Source of the DNA: GWE2-51-13 sp041736705
GTDB lineage: Bacteria; Bacillota_I; Bacilli_A; Erysipelotrichales; Erysipelotrichaceae
Length of the DNA stretch: 36,836 nt
Direction of reading: 5' to 3'
Assembly (NCBI GenBank): GCA_041736705.1
Contig: JBGSTC010000015.1
Location: forward strand, 1-36,836
The notes beneath the pieces were generated by a model. The model ran no database searches and was not told the origin of the DNA. It saw only the letters and a list, made by a program, of their open reading frames with translations. Position 1 is the first letter of the stretch; each line of letters starts with the position of its first letter. A program made the translations under genes and the position numbers. Positions 1 through 7,507 of the stretch are shown piece by piece.

Positions 1-56
1 TACGGATTTCCTTTTAATGCTTCGATTTCTTCCTGGGTGAATCTTACTTTTGCCAT
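1..56 (-). CDS. IS3-like transposase OrfA, N-terminal fragment (cut by window edge)
   Basis: Only the first 18 codons are in the window; the frame is open to base 1. The peptide begins MAKVRFTQEEIEALKGNP, which resembles the N-terminus of helix-turn-helix OrfA-type proteins of IS3-family elements in Firmicutes (recalled similarity, not a search). An AGAGGA ribosome binding site sits just upstream of the ATG. The start lies 80 bases inside a sequence that looks like an IS3-type terminal repeat (ending at 136), which is the usual layout for OrfA. The remainder of the element lies to the left of the window. Confidence 0.5.
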   Translation of the reverse strand, partial: MAKVRFTQEEIEALKGNP

Positions 57-85
57 TTTTCATCCTCTTTTCTTAGTATAGTAAA

Positions 86-136
86 ACCCCATAGGGGAGT
101 CACGTGTTTTATTTCGTGTCTACTCTATGGGGTACA
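86..136 (-). mobile_element. Probable IS terminal end with a subterminal inverted repeat
   Basis: Read on the minus strand from 136 the sequence starts TGTACCCCATAGAGTAGACA, similar in layout to the TGTAC/TGT...AGTGGACA-type ends of IS3-family elements. A second, inverted copy (86-104, ACCCCATAGGGGAGTCACG) faces it across a short AT-rich spacer, with 3 mismatches in 19 positions, so the end can form a hairpin. The boundary falls about 20 bases beyond the stop codon of the NUDIX gene. The opposite end and any target duplication are outside the window. Confidence 0.5.
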
Positions 137-155
137 GTTTATCCCGAAGTCTTTT

Positions 156-671
156 TCATCGTATGTGTTGATTGTATGTCGCGTGGAACAGCGGGCGATG
201 CAAACGATAGCGTTCACGGATCGTGGAAACGAAGGCTTCGCTCTCCAGGCGTTCTTCAAAGGCATCCAGACTCAGGAACTCGAAATCGACCGTCTCCCCT
301 TCCTGTAACACGACATCTTCCTCATCCACATCCAAGACGACGATGTAACTATGGTACAAACTATCCCCGCTCACATGGCGATAGAATTCAATCAGGTCTC
401 TATCTTCAGCGACCAATCCGGTTTCTTCACGCAGTTCACGCAACGCCCCCGGACGGATCTCTTCCCCCATCAACACGCTGCCGCCAGTGATCTCCCATTG
501 GTGACCGAACGGTTTCTCAGGATGACGCTTGGTCGTCAGCACGTACCCTTTTCGATTGATCGTATACACTTCGACCACGACGTGGTAATGGCCTTCCTTC
601 GCCGTTTCCCCGCGGATCATTTCAAAGCCCAATAGATTACCGTGGATATCACGCGCATCGAATTTCTCCAT
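156..671 (-). CDS. NUDIX hydrolase
   Basis: A 171-residue protein with a perfect NUDIX box, G-x5-E-x7-RE-x-REE-x-GL, at residues 64-86 (G64, E70, R78, E79, E82, E83). This box binds Mg2+ and hydrolyses nucleoside diphosphates linked to another group X; the actual substrate cannot be told from sequence. The N-terminal part (EKFDARDIHGN, then a VVVEVYTIN strand) resembles NUDIX proteins of the isopentenyl-diphosphate isomerase-like/housecleaning type. The start at 671 is chosen because GGAGGAAGG precedes it and because the likely promoter (727-755) lies inside the longer open frame. It is a single-gene unit on the minus strand; the IS end lies directly beyond its stop codon. Confidence 0.85.
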   Translation of the reverse strand: MEKFDARDIHGNLLGFEMIRGETAKEGHYHVVVEVYTINRKGYVLTTKRHPEKPFGHQWEITGGSVLMGEEIRPGALRELREETGLVAEDRDLIEFYRHVSGDSLYHSYIVVLDVDEEDVVLQEGETVDFEFLSLDAFEERLESEAFVSTIRERYRLHRPLFHATYNQHIR

Positions 672-726
672 GTCGACCTTCCTCCGCTTTCCGTCACGCT
701 TTGTCTTTTTGCGTGTTATCCCTTCA

Positions 727-755
727 AGTATAAATAACCTCATGCGCAAATACAA
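727..755 (-). promoter_or_regulatory. Probable promoter of the NUDIX gene
   Basis: On the minus strand TTGTAT (755-750) and TATACT (732-727) are separated by 17 bases, about 55 bases upstream of the chosen start codon. This matches the housekeeping sigma factor pattern and rules out the longer reading of the gene that would begin at 755. Confidence 0.5.
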
Positions 756-840
756 GGTTCGTTTGAGTAATCAGAAATCGTTGATTCCTTTGAATATCGA
801 ACTAAAAATGTAAATTTAATTGGTTTTTCTGAAAATATAC

Positions 841-869
841 TTTACTTTTCAGACGGGATTTGTTATCCT
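841..869 (+). promoter_or_regulatory. Promoter of the lysine-riboswitch operon
   Basis: TTTACT (841-846) and TATCCT (864-869) lie 17 bases apart, with a TG one base upstream of the -10 (861-862, extended -10). Transcription would begin near 876, only a few bases before the P1 stem of the riboswitch, which is the expected arrangement. Confidence 0.5.
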
Positions 870-878
870 AACCCCAAG

Positions 879-1040
879 ATTGATAGAGGCGCGTTCGCGA
901 TGAGTAGTTAAGGGAGAGGTCACTCGACAAACTTAACGAAAGGCAAGAACGCCGAAACGAATGGGATGAGATCCATTCGTTGGTGCTTCGGGGAATACCC
1001 GCTGCACTCCTGTCCCCAAACGGACAGAGGCGCTATCGAT
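879..1040 (+). ncRNA. Lysine riboswitch (L-box)
   Basis: P1 can form between ATTGATAG (879-886) and CTATCGAT (1033-1040). Between them are the conserved L-box blocks as I know them: AGAGGCGCG directly after P1, GATGAGTAG, GGGAGAGG, AACGAAAGGC, GCCGAAAC, then GGTGCTTCGGGG...CTGCAC and a final hairpin ending ACAGAGGCGC. The order and spacing agree with the five-helix lysine aptamer. In this class, lysine binding normally favours the downstream terminator and turns expression off, so the operon should be made when lysine is scarce. Downstream genes are an APC permease and an amidohydrolase. Confidence 0.88.
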
Positions 1041-1060
1041 GTGTACCTTTCTAAAACAGG

Positions 1061-1086
1061 TTGCATCGGTACGATGCAATCTTTTT
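1061..1086 (+). terminator. Riboswitch expression-platform terminator
   Basis: TTGCATCG (1061-1068) pairs perfectly with CGATGCAA (1072-1079) across a GTA loop, followed by TCTTTTT. It lies 20 bases after the lysine aptamer and just before the ribosome binding site of the permease gene, so it is the regulated attenuator. Confidence 0.85.
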
Positions 1087-1105
1087 GTACCAGGGAGGTA
1101 AACAC

Positions 1106-2479
1106 ATGAGCGTCAACGAACACATCCGTGAGCTACAAAGCACGGAAACCGAGCTTTCAAGGGAGATCAGTCTATTCGGAGGAGTCAGTATTTTGGTGGG
1201 GATCATGGTGGGGTCGGGTATTTTCTACCTCGGTTCCTATGTCTTCATGTTCGCGGGGAATTCGCAGGGATTGGCGTTATTGGCCTGGGTGGTCGGCGGA
1301 ATCGTGACGTTGATCAGCGGTTTATGTTATGCTGAACTGGGGGCGATGATGCCTCGTGCCGGCGGCAGCTATGTCTACCTGCGTGAGGCTTATGGGAAAT
1401 CCGTCGCCTTCATGAGCGGATTCAGCAGTTTCATCCTTGGCAGTTCCGGATCGATCGCGGCGTTGGCCTTAGCCTTCGCGACGATCCTGAATAACTTCGT
1501 CGCGATCAACGAAGCGACGCAGAAAGGGATCGCCATCCTCGTCATCGTCTTATTGACGGTCGCGAACTACTATGGGGTCAAGTTCGGGTCGTGGATCCAG
1601 AATTTGTTCACGGTGGCGAAACTGGTTCCGATCCTGATCATCCTGTGGTTAGGTTTATTCTTGGGAAATCAATCCCCGGATCTTTCGATCAACGTGGATG
1701 CTTCCGTCGATATCATGGGATTGATTTCCATGGTCGCGATGGGTGTCGTCGCGACCCTTTGGGCGTATGAAGGATGGACCAACCTGAACAACGTCAGTGA
1801 AGAACTCAAGAATCCCAAGCGTAATCTTCCGTTGGCTTTGGTCATCGCGATCTTCTTCGTCATGATCCTCTATGTCCTCTTCAACTTCGCGATCTACCGT
1901 GTCCTGAGTTTTCAGGAAATCGTCGATGCGATCGCCGGCGGAAACCTCTTCTTAGGGACCGCGGTCGCCAATCGTTTACTGGGTGGCTTCGGTTCGACTC
2001 TTGTCGGATTGGGGATGCTGGTTTCGGTCTTCGGGGCGACCAACGGTTGTGTCATGGTCTTCCCCCGTCTCTACTATGCCATGGCGAAAGACGGTTTGTT
2101 CTTCCGTCGCGTGGGTGAAATCAACCCGACGACCAAGACGCCGGCCAATGCGATTCTCCTGTCCGCCGTTGTATCGATCATCCTCGTCTTCTTCCGTAAT
2201 CTCAATCAACTGACTTCATTGGTTGTTTTACAAGGCTTAATCTTCAACGGCTTGATCTTCTTCTCCGTCATCATCTTCCGCCGTACGCTTCCCAACATCG
2301 AGCGCCCGTATCGCGTCTGGGGTTATCCCGTCGTCCCGATTCTCGCGACCTTGGTGATGGTCGGCTTGTTGGTGAACACCCTGATGACCAGTGATTTCAA
2401 TAACTCGCTTCTTAGCCTATTGATTCCGGCTGCCGCCTATTTGATCTATCGGTTCATACCATCGAACCAACTGGGGTAA
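1106..2479 (+). CDS. APC-family amino-acid permease under lysine riboswitch control
   Basis: A 457-residue polytopic membrane protein, the usual size for the APC superfamily. The first membrane segment carries the family motif GSGIF (about residue 36), and a conserved loop EELKNPKRNLPLAL follows the sixth-seventh helix region. About twelve hydrophobic segments can be traced. Overall it resembles LAT/SteT-like antiporters and permeases. The start at 1106 follows GGGAGG at good spacing; an upstream in-frame ATG at 1061 lies inside the terminator hairpin and is rejected. Because a lysine riboswitch precedes it, lysine or a lysine derivative is the most likely substrate; B. subtilis YvsH, an APC protein, has the same arrangement. 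The amidohydrolase gene begins 3 bases after its stop. Confidence 0.88.
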   Translation: MSVNEHIRELQSTETELSREISLFGGVSILVGIMVGSGIFYLGSYVFMFAGNSQGLALLAWVVGGIVTLISGLCYAELGAMMPRAGGSYVYLREAYGKSVAFMSGFSSFILGSSGSIAALALAFATILNNFVAINEATQKGIAILVIVLLTVANYYGVKFGSWIQNLFTVAKLVPILIILWLGLFLGNQSPDLSINVDASVDIMGLISMVAMGVVATLWAYEGWTNLNNVSEELKNPKRNLPLALVIAIFFVMILYVLFNFAIYRVLSFQEIVDAIAGGNLFLGTAVANRLLGGFGSTLVGLGMLVSVFGATNGCVMVFPRLYYAMAKDGLFFRRVGEINPTTKTPANAILLSAVVSIILVFFRNLNQLTSLVVLQGLIFNGLIFFSVIIFRRTLPNIERPYRVWGYPVVPILATLVMVGLLVNTLMTSDFNNSLLSLLIPAAAYLIYRFIPSNQLG

Positions 2480-2482
2480 ACC

Positions 2483-4081
2483 ATGAAAACGCTGCTCTAC
2501 AACGGAAACATCTATCAGGATCGCGATGTGTTCGCACAATCGATCTTGATCGAAGACAACAGAATCACCCACGTCGGAAGCGACGACGCCTTGTTTGCGT
2601 TGCGTGAGGAAGCGAATCGTTGCGTCGACCTGCAAGGACGTACGGTCGTCCCCGGTTTCAACGATTCCCACCAGCACTTCCTGATGAGCGCGATCGCCTT
2701 CACGACCGTCGACTTGTACGGATCCGATTCGATCCAGACGGTGATTCGACGGGGGAAGGACTTCCTTTTTGCGAATCCCTCCCGACCGGTACTCTTCGGA
2801 CGGGGATGGAACCAAGATTATTTCAACGATGAAAGCCGCTTGTTGGATCGGTATGATTTGGACAAGATCTCGACCGACATCCCAATCGTCTTCTCGCGGG
2901 CATGCGGTCACGTGGTGACGTGCAATTCAAAAGCGTTGAACGTTTGCCAGATCGATTCAACCACGCTACAGATCGACGGCGGTCACTTCGATGTGGATCA
3001 AGCGGGAGAACCTTTAGGCATCTTCAGGGAGAACGCGATGGTATTGCTGGGTCCCCTTCAAAGCCAACCCTCCACACAAGACTACACCACCCTCCTCGAC
3101 CAAGTCAGTGCGATCGCGAACTCCTACGGGATCACTTCCGTCCAATCCAACGACATCACCGTGGGGAAAGAGGGATATGAAGCGATGGAAGAAGCGTATC
3201 GGATCTATTCATCCGCTACGCCCTCCGTTCGCGTCTACCATCAAACCAGCTTCATCGATGTGGAAACCTTCGAAGAACGGATCAGGGACGGATACCATCG
3301 CAACGAGAACGACTTCAACCGTTACGGTCCCCTGAAACTCTTCGTCGACGGATCGTTGGGTGCGCGCACCGCGCTCCTGCGATCCCCGTATGCGGATGAT
3401 CCGTCAACCCAGGGGATCGAATGCATGACACAGGAAACCCTGAATGAATGGGTAAGGATTGCGGATCAAAACGGAATCCAAGTCGCCATCCACGCGATCG
3501 GCGACCAAGCGATGTCCAACGTATTGGATGCGTATGGCGAAGTGATCTTGGCTTCAAACGAACTGCGCCACGGAATCATCCATTGCCAGATCACCGACAT
3601 CCCCTTGCTTGAACGCTTCGCGAAGCTGGATGTCTTGGCCTATGTCCAACCGATTTTCCTCCATTATGATCTACATATCGTCGAAGATCGGGTTGGTAAA
3701 CCCCTCGCTTCCACATCCTACGCTTTTCAGACGATGGAAAAACTGGGACTCCATACCGCCTACGGTACCGATTCCCCGGTCGAAGGTTTCAATGTCTTCC
3801 ATTGCATCCATTGTGCCGTGAACCGACAGGATCTGACGTTGTTCCCCGAGGGCGGATTCTATCCGCAAGAAAGGGTCGATCTCGCAACGGCGATCGACCG
3901 GTATACGCTCGGAGGAGCGTATACCAGCTTCGACGAACAGAAGAAAGGTCGTTTGTATGAAGGTTACTTGGCCGACCTGGTGGTCTTGGATCGATCCCTC
4001 TTCGATCTGGATCCGACGCAAATCAAAGAAGTGAAGGTCGAGATGACGATGGTGGATGGACGGATCGTATACCAAAGATAA
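2483..4081 (+). CDS. Metal-dependent amidohydrolase (YtcJ-like, amidohydrolase_3)
   Basis: A 532-residue cytoplasmic protein of the urease-type TIM-barrel superfamily. The metal motif GFNDSHQHF places H63 and H65 on strand 1; LKLFVDGSLGARTALLRSPY, VAIHAIGDQA and YGTDSPVEGFN are typical of the YtcJ/N-substituted formamide deformylase branch. The protein ends with the usual small beta-domain (LADLVVLDRS...MVDGRIVY). It starts 3 bases after the permease stop with GGGG as ribosome binding site, so the two are co-transcribed and probably translationally coupled. Control by the lysine riboswitch suggests it may release lysine or process an N-substituted amine, but this is inference; the family is chemically diverse and the substrate is unknown. 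Confidence 0.85.
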   Translation: MKTLLYNGNIYQDRDVFAQSILIEDNRITHVGSDDALFALREEANRCVDLQGRTVVPGFNDSHQHFLMSAIAFTTVDLYGSDSIQTVIRRGKDFLFANPSRPVLFGRGWNQDYFNDESRLLDRYDLDKISTDIPIVFSRACGHVVTCNSKALNVCQIDSTTLQIDGGHFDVDQAGEPLGIFRENAMVLLGPLQSQPSTQDYTTLLDQVSAIANSYGITSVQSNDITVGKEGYEAMEEAYRIYSSATPSVRVYHQTSFIDVETFEERIRDGYHRNENDFNRYGPLKLFVDGSLGARTALLRSPYADDPSTQGIECMTQETLNEWVRIADQNGIQVAIHAIGDQAMSNVLDAYGEVILASNELRHGIIHCQITDIPLLERFAKLDVLAYVQPIFLHYDLHIVEDRVGKPLASTSYAFQTMEKLGLHTAYGTDSPVEGFNVFHCIHCAVNRQDLTLFPEGGFYPQERVDLATAIDRYTLGGAYTSFDEQKKGRLYEGYLADLVVLDRSLFDLDPTQIKEVKVEMTMVDGRIVYQR

Positions 4082-4087
4082 AGAAGA

Positions 4088-4119
4088 GGCGGCCATGACA
4101 CTCATGACCGCCTTTGTTT
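4088..4119. terminator. Bidirectional terminator between convergent genes
   Basis: A hairpin GGCGGCCATGA / TCATGACCGCC (4088-4098 and 4102-4112) with one mismatch and a CAC loop. On the plus strand it is followed by TTTGTTT; on the minus strand by TCTTCTTT. It serves the amidohydrolase and the convergent P-type ATPase. Confidence 0.8.
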
Positions 4120-6712
4120 ATTCTTTCCCGTTGATTTTCAGAAGCTTGAAGAGTTCGACCACGGGGATCGGGATGAACACCAACATCAGCACGACTTCCC
4201 AATGGTGAAGGTCCATCATCGTCAATTTGAAGAGCGTATTGACACCCGGGATAAAGAGGACACCCAGCATCATCAACGCATTGATGAACGTCGCCAACAG
4301 TAACCAGCGATTCTTATAGAAACTGGTGAAGAAACTGTGACGGACGGAATGGATATTATAGGAGTGGACCAATTGGCTGAAGGCCAGGACGGTGAAGGCC
4401 ATGGTTTGACCTAGACTTTCCGATCCTTCCACGCCCAATCGTCCCGATCCGTAGAGATAGGCGATCAGGGTCAGCGAACCGATCATCAAGCCTTGGTAGA
4501 GGATCCGCCACAACATGCCTCCGGTGAGAAGGCTGGTATCGCGTTTGGGTTGGCGTTTCATGATGCCCGCTTCCGCAGGGTCGACGCCTAACGCCAAGGC
4601 AGGCAGACTATCGGTCACCAGGTTGATCCAAAGAATGTGGATCGGAAGCAAAGGCGTGCTCCAATTCAGGAAGGTCGCCACCAACAAGACGGATAACTCG
4701 CCGACGTTGCATGACAACAGATACGAGATCGCTTTGGTGATGTTGTCGCGGATCCGTCGTCCTTCTTCGACCGCGTTGACGACCGTGGCGAAGTTGTCGT
4801 CGGTCAAGACCATGTCGGCCGCCCCTTTGGCGACTTCCGTCCCGACCAAGCCCATTGCGGCGCCGATGTCGGATTTCTTAAGGGCCGGAGCGTCGTTGAC
4901 GCCGTCCCCGGTCATCGCGACGACTTCGCCTTGTTTCTTCCAGGCATCGATGATCCGCATTTTATGTTCAGGGGAAACCCGGGCATAGACGGCGATGTGA
5001 CGGACTTCGTTGAAGAGGTCTTCGTCGCTCATCGCATCCAATTCGACGCCCGTGACGACGCGGTCGCCTTCTTCCATCAAACCGATCTGTTTTCCGATGG
5101 CTTGGGCGGTGGTCGCATGGTCGCCCGTGATCATGACGGCGCGGATGCCCGCTTCTTTACATTCTCGTACCGCGTCTTCGACTTCTTCACGGGGCGGGTC
5201 GATCATACCGGTCAATCCGACGAAGGTCAGGTGTTGTTCGGCACGGACGTCCCCGTCTTTGATGACTTCATCGAGTTCACGTCTCGCAAATGCCAAGACG
5301 CGTAGAGCGCCTTCTCCCAGACGTTGGTTGATTGTCTGGATTTCGACTTTATCTTGGTCGGTGATCGGTCTATGGTTTGAACCTTCGGCGATGTACGTGA
5401 CCCCCGCCAACACTTCGTCGACCCCGCCTTTCACGTAGGCCAGGATGACTTCGTCCACTTGGTGGACGGTCGTCATTTTCTTGCGACCCGAATCGAAAGG
5501 TACTTCCGCGACACGCGGATGCGTGGTCGTGGTTTCTTCAAGATTCAAGCCTTGACGCTGCGCCCATTCGGACAGCGCGGTTTCGGTGGGATCCCCAAGC
5601 CATTTCCCGTCGACGATCCGGGCGTCGTTACATAAGAACGCGGCACGGACAAGGTCCGTCAGATTTTCTTCGTGGTTGACCCAATGCGTGGTGACGGTCA
5701 TTTTATTCTGTGTCAGCGTCCCGGTTTTATCGGAACAGATGACGGTCGCCGACCCCAGGGTCTCGACACTGGAAAGGTTACGGATGATCGCATTGCGTTT
5801 GGCCAAACGTTGAACCCCCATCGCCATGACGATCGTGGCGACCGCAGGGAGACTTTCCGGGATGACCGCGACAGCCAGGGAGACGGAGGTCATAAACATT
5901 TCAAGGATCGGTTTTTGATTGAAAAGACCGATGAAGAAAATGAGGATGACGGAAACCAGGGCGCCGATCCCCAGCACTTTGCCGAGTTGGTCCAGTTTCT
6001 TTTCAAGCGGCGTGCTTTCGTCGCCCGTTCCGCTCAACATCGTGGCGATCTTACCGACTTCGGTATCCATCCCGATGCCGACGACCAAGCCCACAGCGCG
6101 ACCGTAGGTCACGTTGGAGGAGGCATAGGCCATGTTGAGTCGATCGCCCAAGGCGGCTTTCTCGTCGACGATGACGTCTTCGGATTTATCGACCGGGACG
6201 GATTCACCGGTCAGTGACGACTCTTGGATCTGACAACTGGATGTTTTCACCAAGCGTACATCCGCCGCGACACGGTCGCCGGCCTCCAGGATCAACAGAT
6301 CCATGGGGACGACTTCGCTGGACGGAATGACGATTTCCTTCCCGTTTCGGCGCACTTTCGCCAGCGGAGCGGACATCTCCTTCAGCGCGGCCAGAGCTTT
6401 TTCCGCCCGGTCTTCCTGGATGACACCCAAGATCGCGTTCAATACGACGATCGCGAGGATGATGACCGCATCGGCTTCCTCGCCCAAAAAGAAGGAGATG
6501 ACGGAAGCGATCACCAGGATGATGATCATCGTGTTGTTGAACTGTTCGAAAAACATCCGAAGGAGACTGGGTTTCTTCCCTTCCTTCAGTTTGTTTTCGC
6601 CATATTCTTCCCTTTGCTTCCTCACTTGTTCGTCGTTGAGTCCGTTTTGAAGATCCGTTTCCTTCAGTGTCTCTTCAAGCGGAATCGTATGCCATGTTTT
6701 CTTCATACTCAT
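4118..6712 (-). CDS. Type II P-type cation-transporting ATPase, probably Mn2+/Ca2+ exporter
   Basis: An 864-residue ATPase of the Ca2+/PMR1-like P-II group. Visible in order: the N-terminal cation ATPase domain (1-70), the actuator TGES (168-171), the M4 motif PESLP (285-289), the phosphorylation site DKTGT (D328), ATP-site KGG (about 428-430), TGD (529-531) and the hinge GDGVND (602-607). NVGE in M5 and the NLVTDSLPA stretch in M6 supply ion ligands. The start follows GGAGG at 6 bases; a start further upstream would overlap the terminator. A probable manganese riboswitch in the leader, as with Lactococcus YoaB and pneumococcal MgtA, points to manganese (or Mn/Ca) efflux rather than plain Ca2+ transport. 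Confidence 0.88.
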   Translation of the reverse strand: MSMKKTWHTIPLEETLKETDLQNGLNDEQVRKQREEYGENKLKEGKKPSLLRMFFEQFNNTMIIILVIASVISFFLGEEADAVIILAIVVLNAILGVIQEDRAEKALAALKEMSAPLAKVRRNGKEIVIPSSEVVPMDLLILEAGDRVAADVRLVKTSSCQIQESSLTGESVPVDKSEDVIVDEKAALGDRLNMAYASSNVTYGRAVGLVVGIGMDTEVGKIATMLSGTGDESTPLEKKLDQLGKVLGIGALVSVILIFFIGLFNQKPILEMFMTSVSLAVAVIPESLPAVATIVMAMGVQRLAKRNAIIRNLSSVETLGSATVICSDKTGTLTQNKMTVTTHWVNHEENLTDLVRAAFLCNDARIVDGKWLGDPTETALSEWAQRQGLNLEETTTTHPRVAEVPFDSGRKKMTTVHQVDEVILAYVKGGVDEVLAGVTYIAEGSNHRPITDQDKVEIQTINQRLGEGALRVLAFARRELDEVIKDGDVRAEQHLTFVGLTGMIDPPREEVEDAVRECKEAGIRAVMITGDHATTAQAIGKQIGLMEEGDRVVTGVELDAMSDEDLFNEVRHIAVYARVSPEHKMRIIDAWKKQGEVVAMTGDGVNDAPALKKSDIGAAMGLVGTEVAKGAADMVLTDDNFATVVNAVEEGRRIRDNITKAISYLLSCNVGELSVLLVATFLNWSTPLLPIHILWINLVTDSLPALALGVDPAEAGIMKRQPKRDTSLLTGGMLWRILYQGLMIGSLTLIAYLYGSGRLGVEGSESLGQTMAFTVLAFSQLVHSYNIHSVRHSFFTSFYKNRWLLLATFINALMMLGVLFIPGVNTLFKLTMMDLHHWEVVLMLVFIPIPVVELFKLLKINGKE

Positions 6713-6731
6713 GAATACCTCCGGTTCTAGG

Positions 6732-6766
6732 ATAAAAAAAGACTTTATCCCCTTGGATAAAGTCTT
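6732..6766 (-). terminator. Leader terminator of the P-type ATPase gene
   Basis: Minus-strand hairpin: AAGACTTTATCC pairs perfectly (12 bp) with GGATAAAGTCTT across a 4-base loop, followed by TTTTTT. It lies between the riboswitch aptamer and the ribosome binding site, so it is best read as the regulated attenuator. Confidence 0.85.
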
Positions 6767-6785
6767 GAGCTTACGATACGTCCGG

Positions 6786-6844
6786 ATGTTACCATCGTGT
6801 TGACGGAACGGATCACCATTGCTGGCCCCTACTCCCTTTAACAT
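6786..6844 (-). ncRNA. yybP-ykoY (manganese) riboswitch
   Basis: On the minus strand ATGTTA (6844-6839) and TAACAT (6791-6786) form P1. Directly inside are AAAGGGAGTAG, the conserved first-loop sequence of the yybP-ykoY class, and CCGTCAACACG, matching the second conserved loop. The fold is compact. A perfect attenuator hairpin follows 20 bases later and a sigma-70 promoter lies immediately upstream. In this class Mn2+ binding normally favours read-through and induces an exporter, which fits the downstream P-type ATPase. The call rests on recalled consensus, not on a covariance search. Confidence 0.75.
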
Positions 6845-6849
6845 TCACC

Positions 6850-6878
6850 ATGATAACAGTCGCGGTCATCCTCGTCAA
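6850..6878 (-). promoter_or_regulatory. Promoter of the Mn riboswitch-ATPase transcript
   Basis: On the minus strand TTGACG (6878-6873), a 17-base spacer, and TATCAT (6855-6850), with TG one base upstream of the -10. Transcription would start at the 5' edge of the riboswitch P1 stem. Confidence 0.65.
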
Positions 6879-6883
6879 GCGAA

Positions 6884-7168
6884 TCAGGCTTTCTTTTTCG
6901 TCAGGATGACGCCGACCCAACCCAGAACGTAACCGATCAGGACGACACCCGAGAGGATGGTCATCACCAAATACCCTAAGGCTTGCCAACCCGTCGTATC
7001 CGTTTGTCCTCCGATGAAGGTCATGACGGCGAAGAAGACCACCAAGGCAAGAGGCAAGACCAAGCCGTATGTATACTTGAAGTTGAATTTCTTAACCAAG
7101 AACATGACGATACCGAAATACACTAAACCGATGGCGAGAGCGACGAGATAGGGAGTCAAATATTCCAT
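6884..7168 (-). CDS. Small three-helix membrane protein, paralogue of the 7212-7499 product
   Basis: A 94-residue hydrophobic protein starting MEYLTPYLVALAIGLVYFG, with about three membrane segments and a basic tail ending KKKA. It shares pattern with the neighbouring gene: N-terminal helix, a basic FKYTYGLVLPL turn matching RIGYLKGLWLPLG, two more helices. I do not recognise a named family with certainty; YesK-like proteins have similar size and shape. The start follows AGGAGG at 4 bases, preferred over an ATG 21 bases upstream. It is the last gene of the aldo/keto reductase-hydrolase operon, and the promoter of the Mn riboswitch lies just beyond its stop. Confidence 0.7.
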   Translation of the reverse strand: MEYLTPYLVALAIGLVYFGIVMFLVKKFNFKYTYGLVLPLALVVFFAVMTFIGGQTDTTGWQALGYLVMTILSGVVLIGYVLGWVGVILTKKKA

Positions 7169-7211
7169 AGGTCCTCCTACATCCGCCATTCATTGGCGGA
7201 AGAACAAACAA

Positions 7212-7499
7212 CTACTTCTTTGAAAAGAGACTTACGACCAACCAAAGGGTCACATACGTGGCCAAGGTGAGCGTAGAGACAGCGGTCATCGCGGCGAACA
7301 CAAGATCGTTCCACGATCCCGGTTGGGGATTCACCCGGGCATAGACGGCCAATCCGAAGAACAGGATGACGACGCCCAGCGGTAACCACAATCCTTTCAA
7401 ATATCCTATCCGGAATTTTTTCTTCAATCCGGTTACGATCAGGAAATAGACAACACCGATGATGACGAAGGGAAGATAGATGCGAAGTGCTTCTTGCAT
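7212..7499 (-). CDS. Small three-helix membrane protein, paralogue of the 6884-7168 product
   Basis: A 95-residue membrane protein beginning MQEALRIYLPFVIIGVVYFL, with about three hydrophobic helices, a basic loop (GLKKKFRIGYLKG) after the first, and a SLFSKK tail. GGAGG lies 5 bases before the ATG, and the start is 8 bases from the stop of the alpha/beta hydrolase gene, so the genes are co-transcribed. Similar to the next gene in length and topology, which suggests a tandem duplication. Function unknown; a membrane partner of the hydrolase is possible but unsupported. Confidence 0.7.
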   Translation of the reverse strand: MQEALRIYLPFVIIGVVYFLIVTGLKKKFRIGYLKGLWLPLGVVILFFGLAVYARVNPQPGSWNDLVFAAMTAVSTLTLATYVTLWLVVSLFSKK

Positions 7500-7507
7500 G
7501 ATGCCTC

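Noticed and set aside
4515..6650. Long plus-strand open frames opposite the P-type ATPase
   Set aside because: They are antisense shadows of a high-GC coding gene; they lack ribosome binding sites and their products show no family features.
6845..6900. Start of the P-type ATPase at 6844
   Set aside because: That reading would translate the manganese riboswitch and the attenuator hairpin; the ATG at 6712 has a proper GGAGG site.
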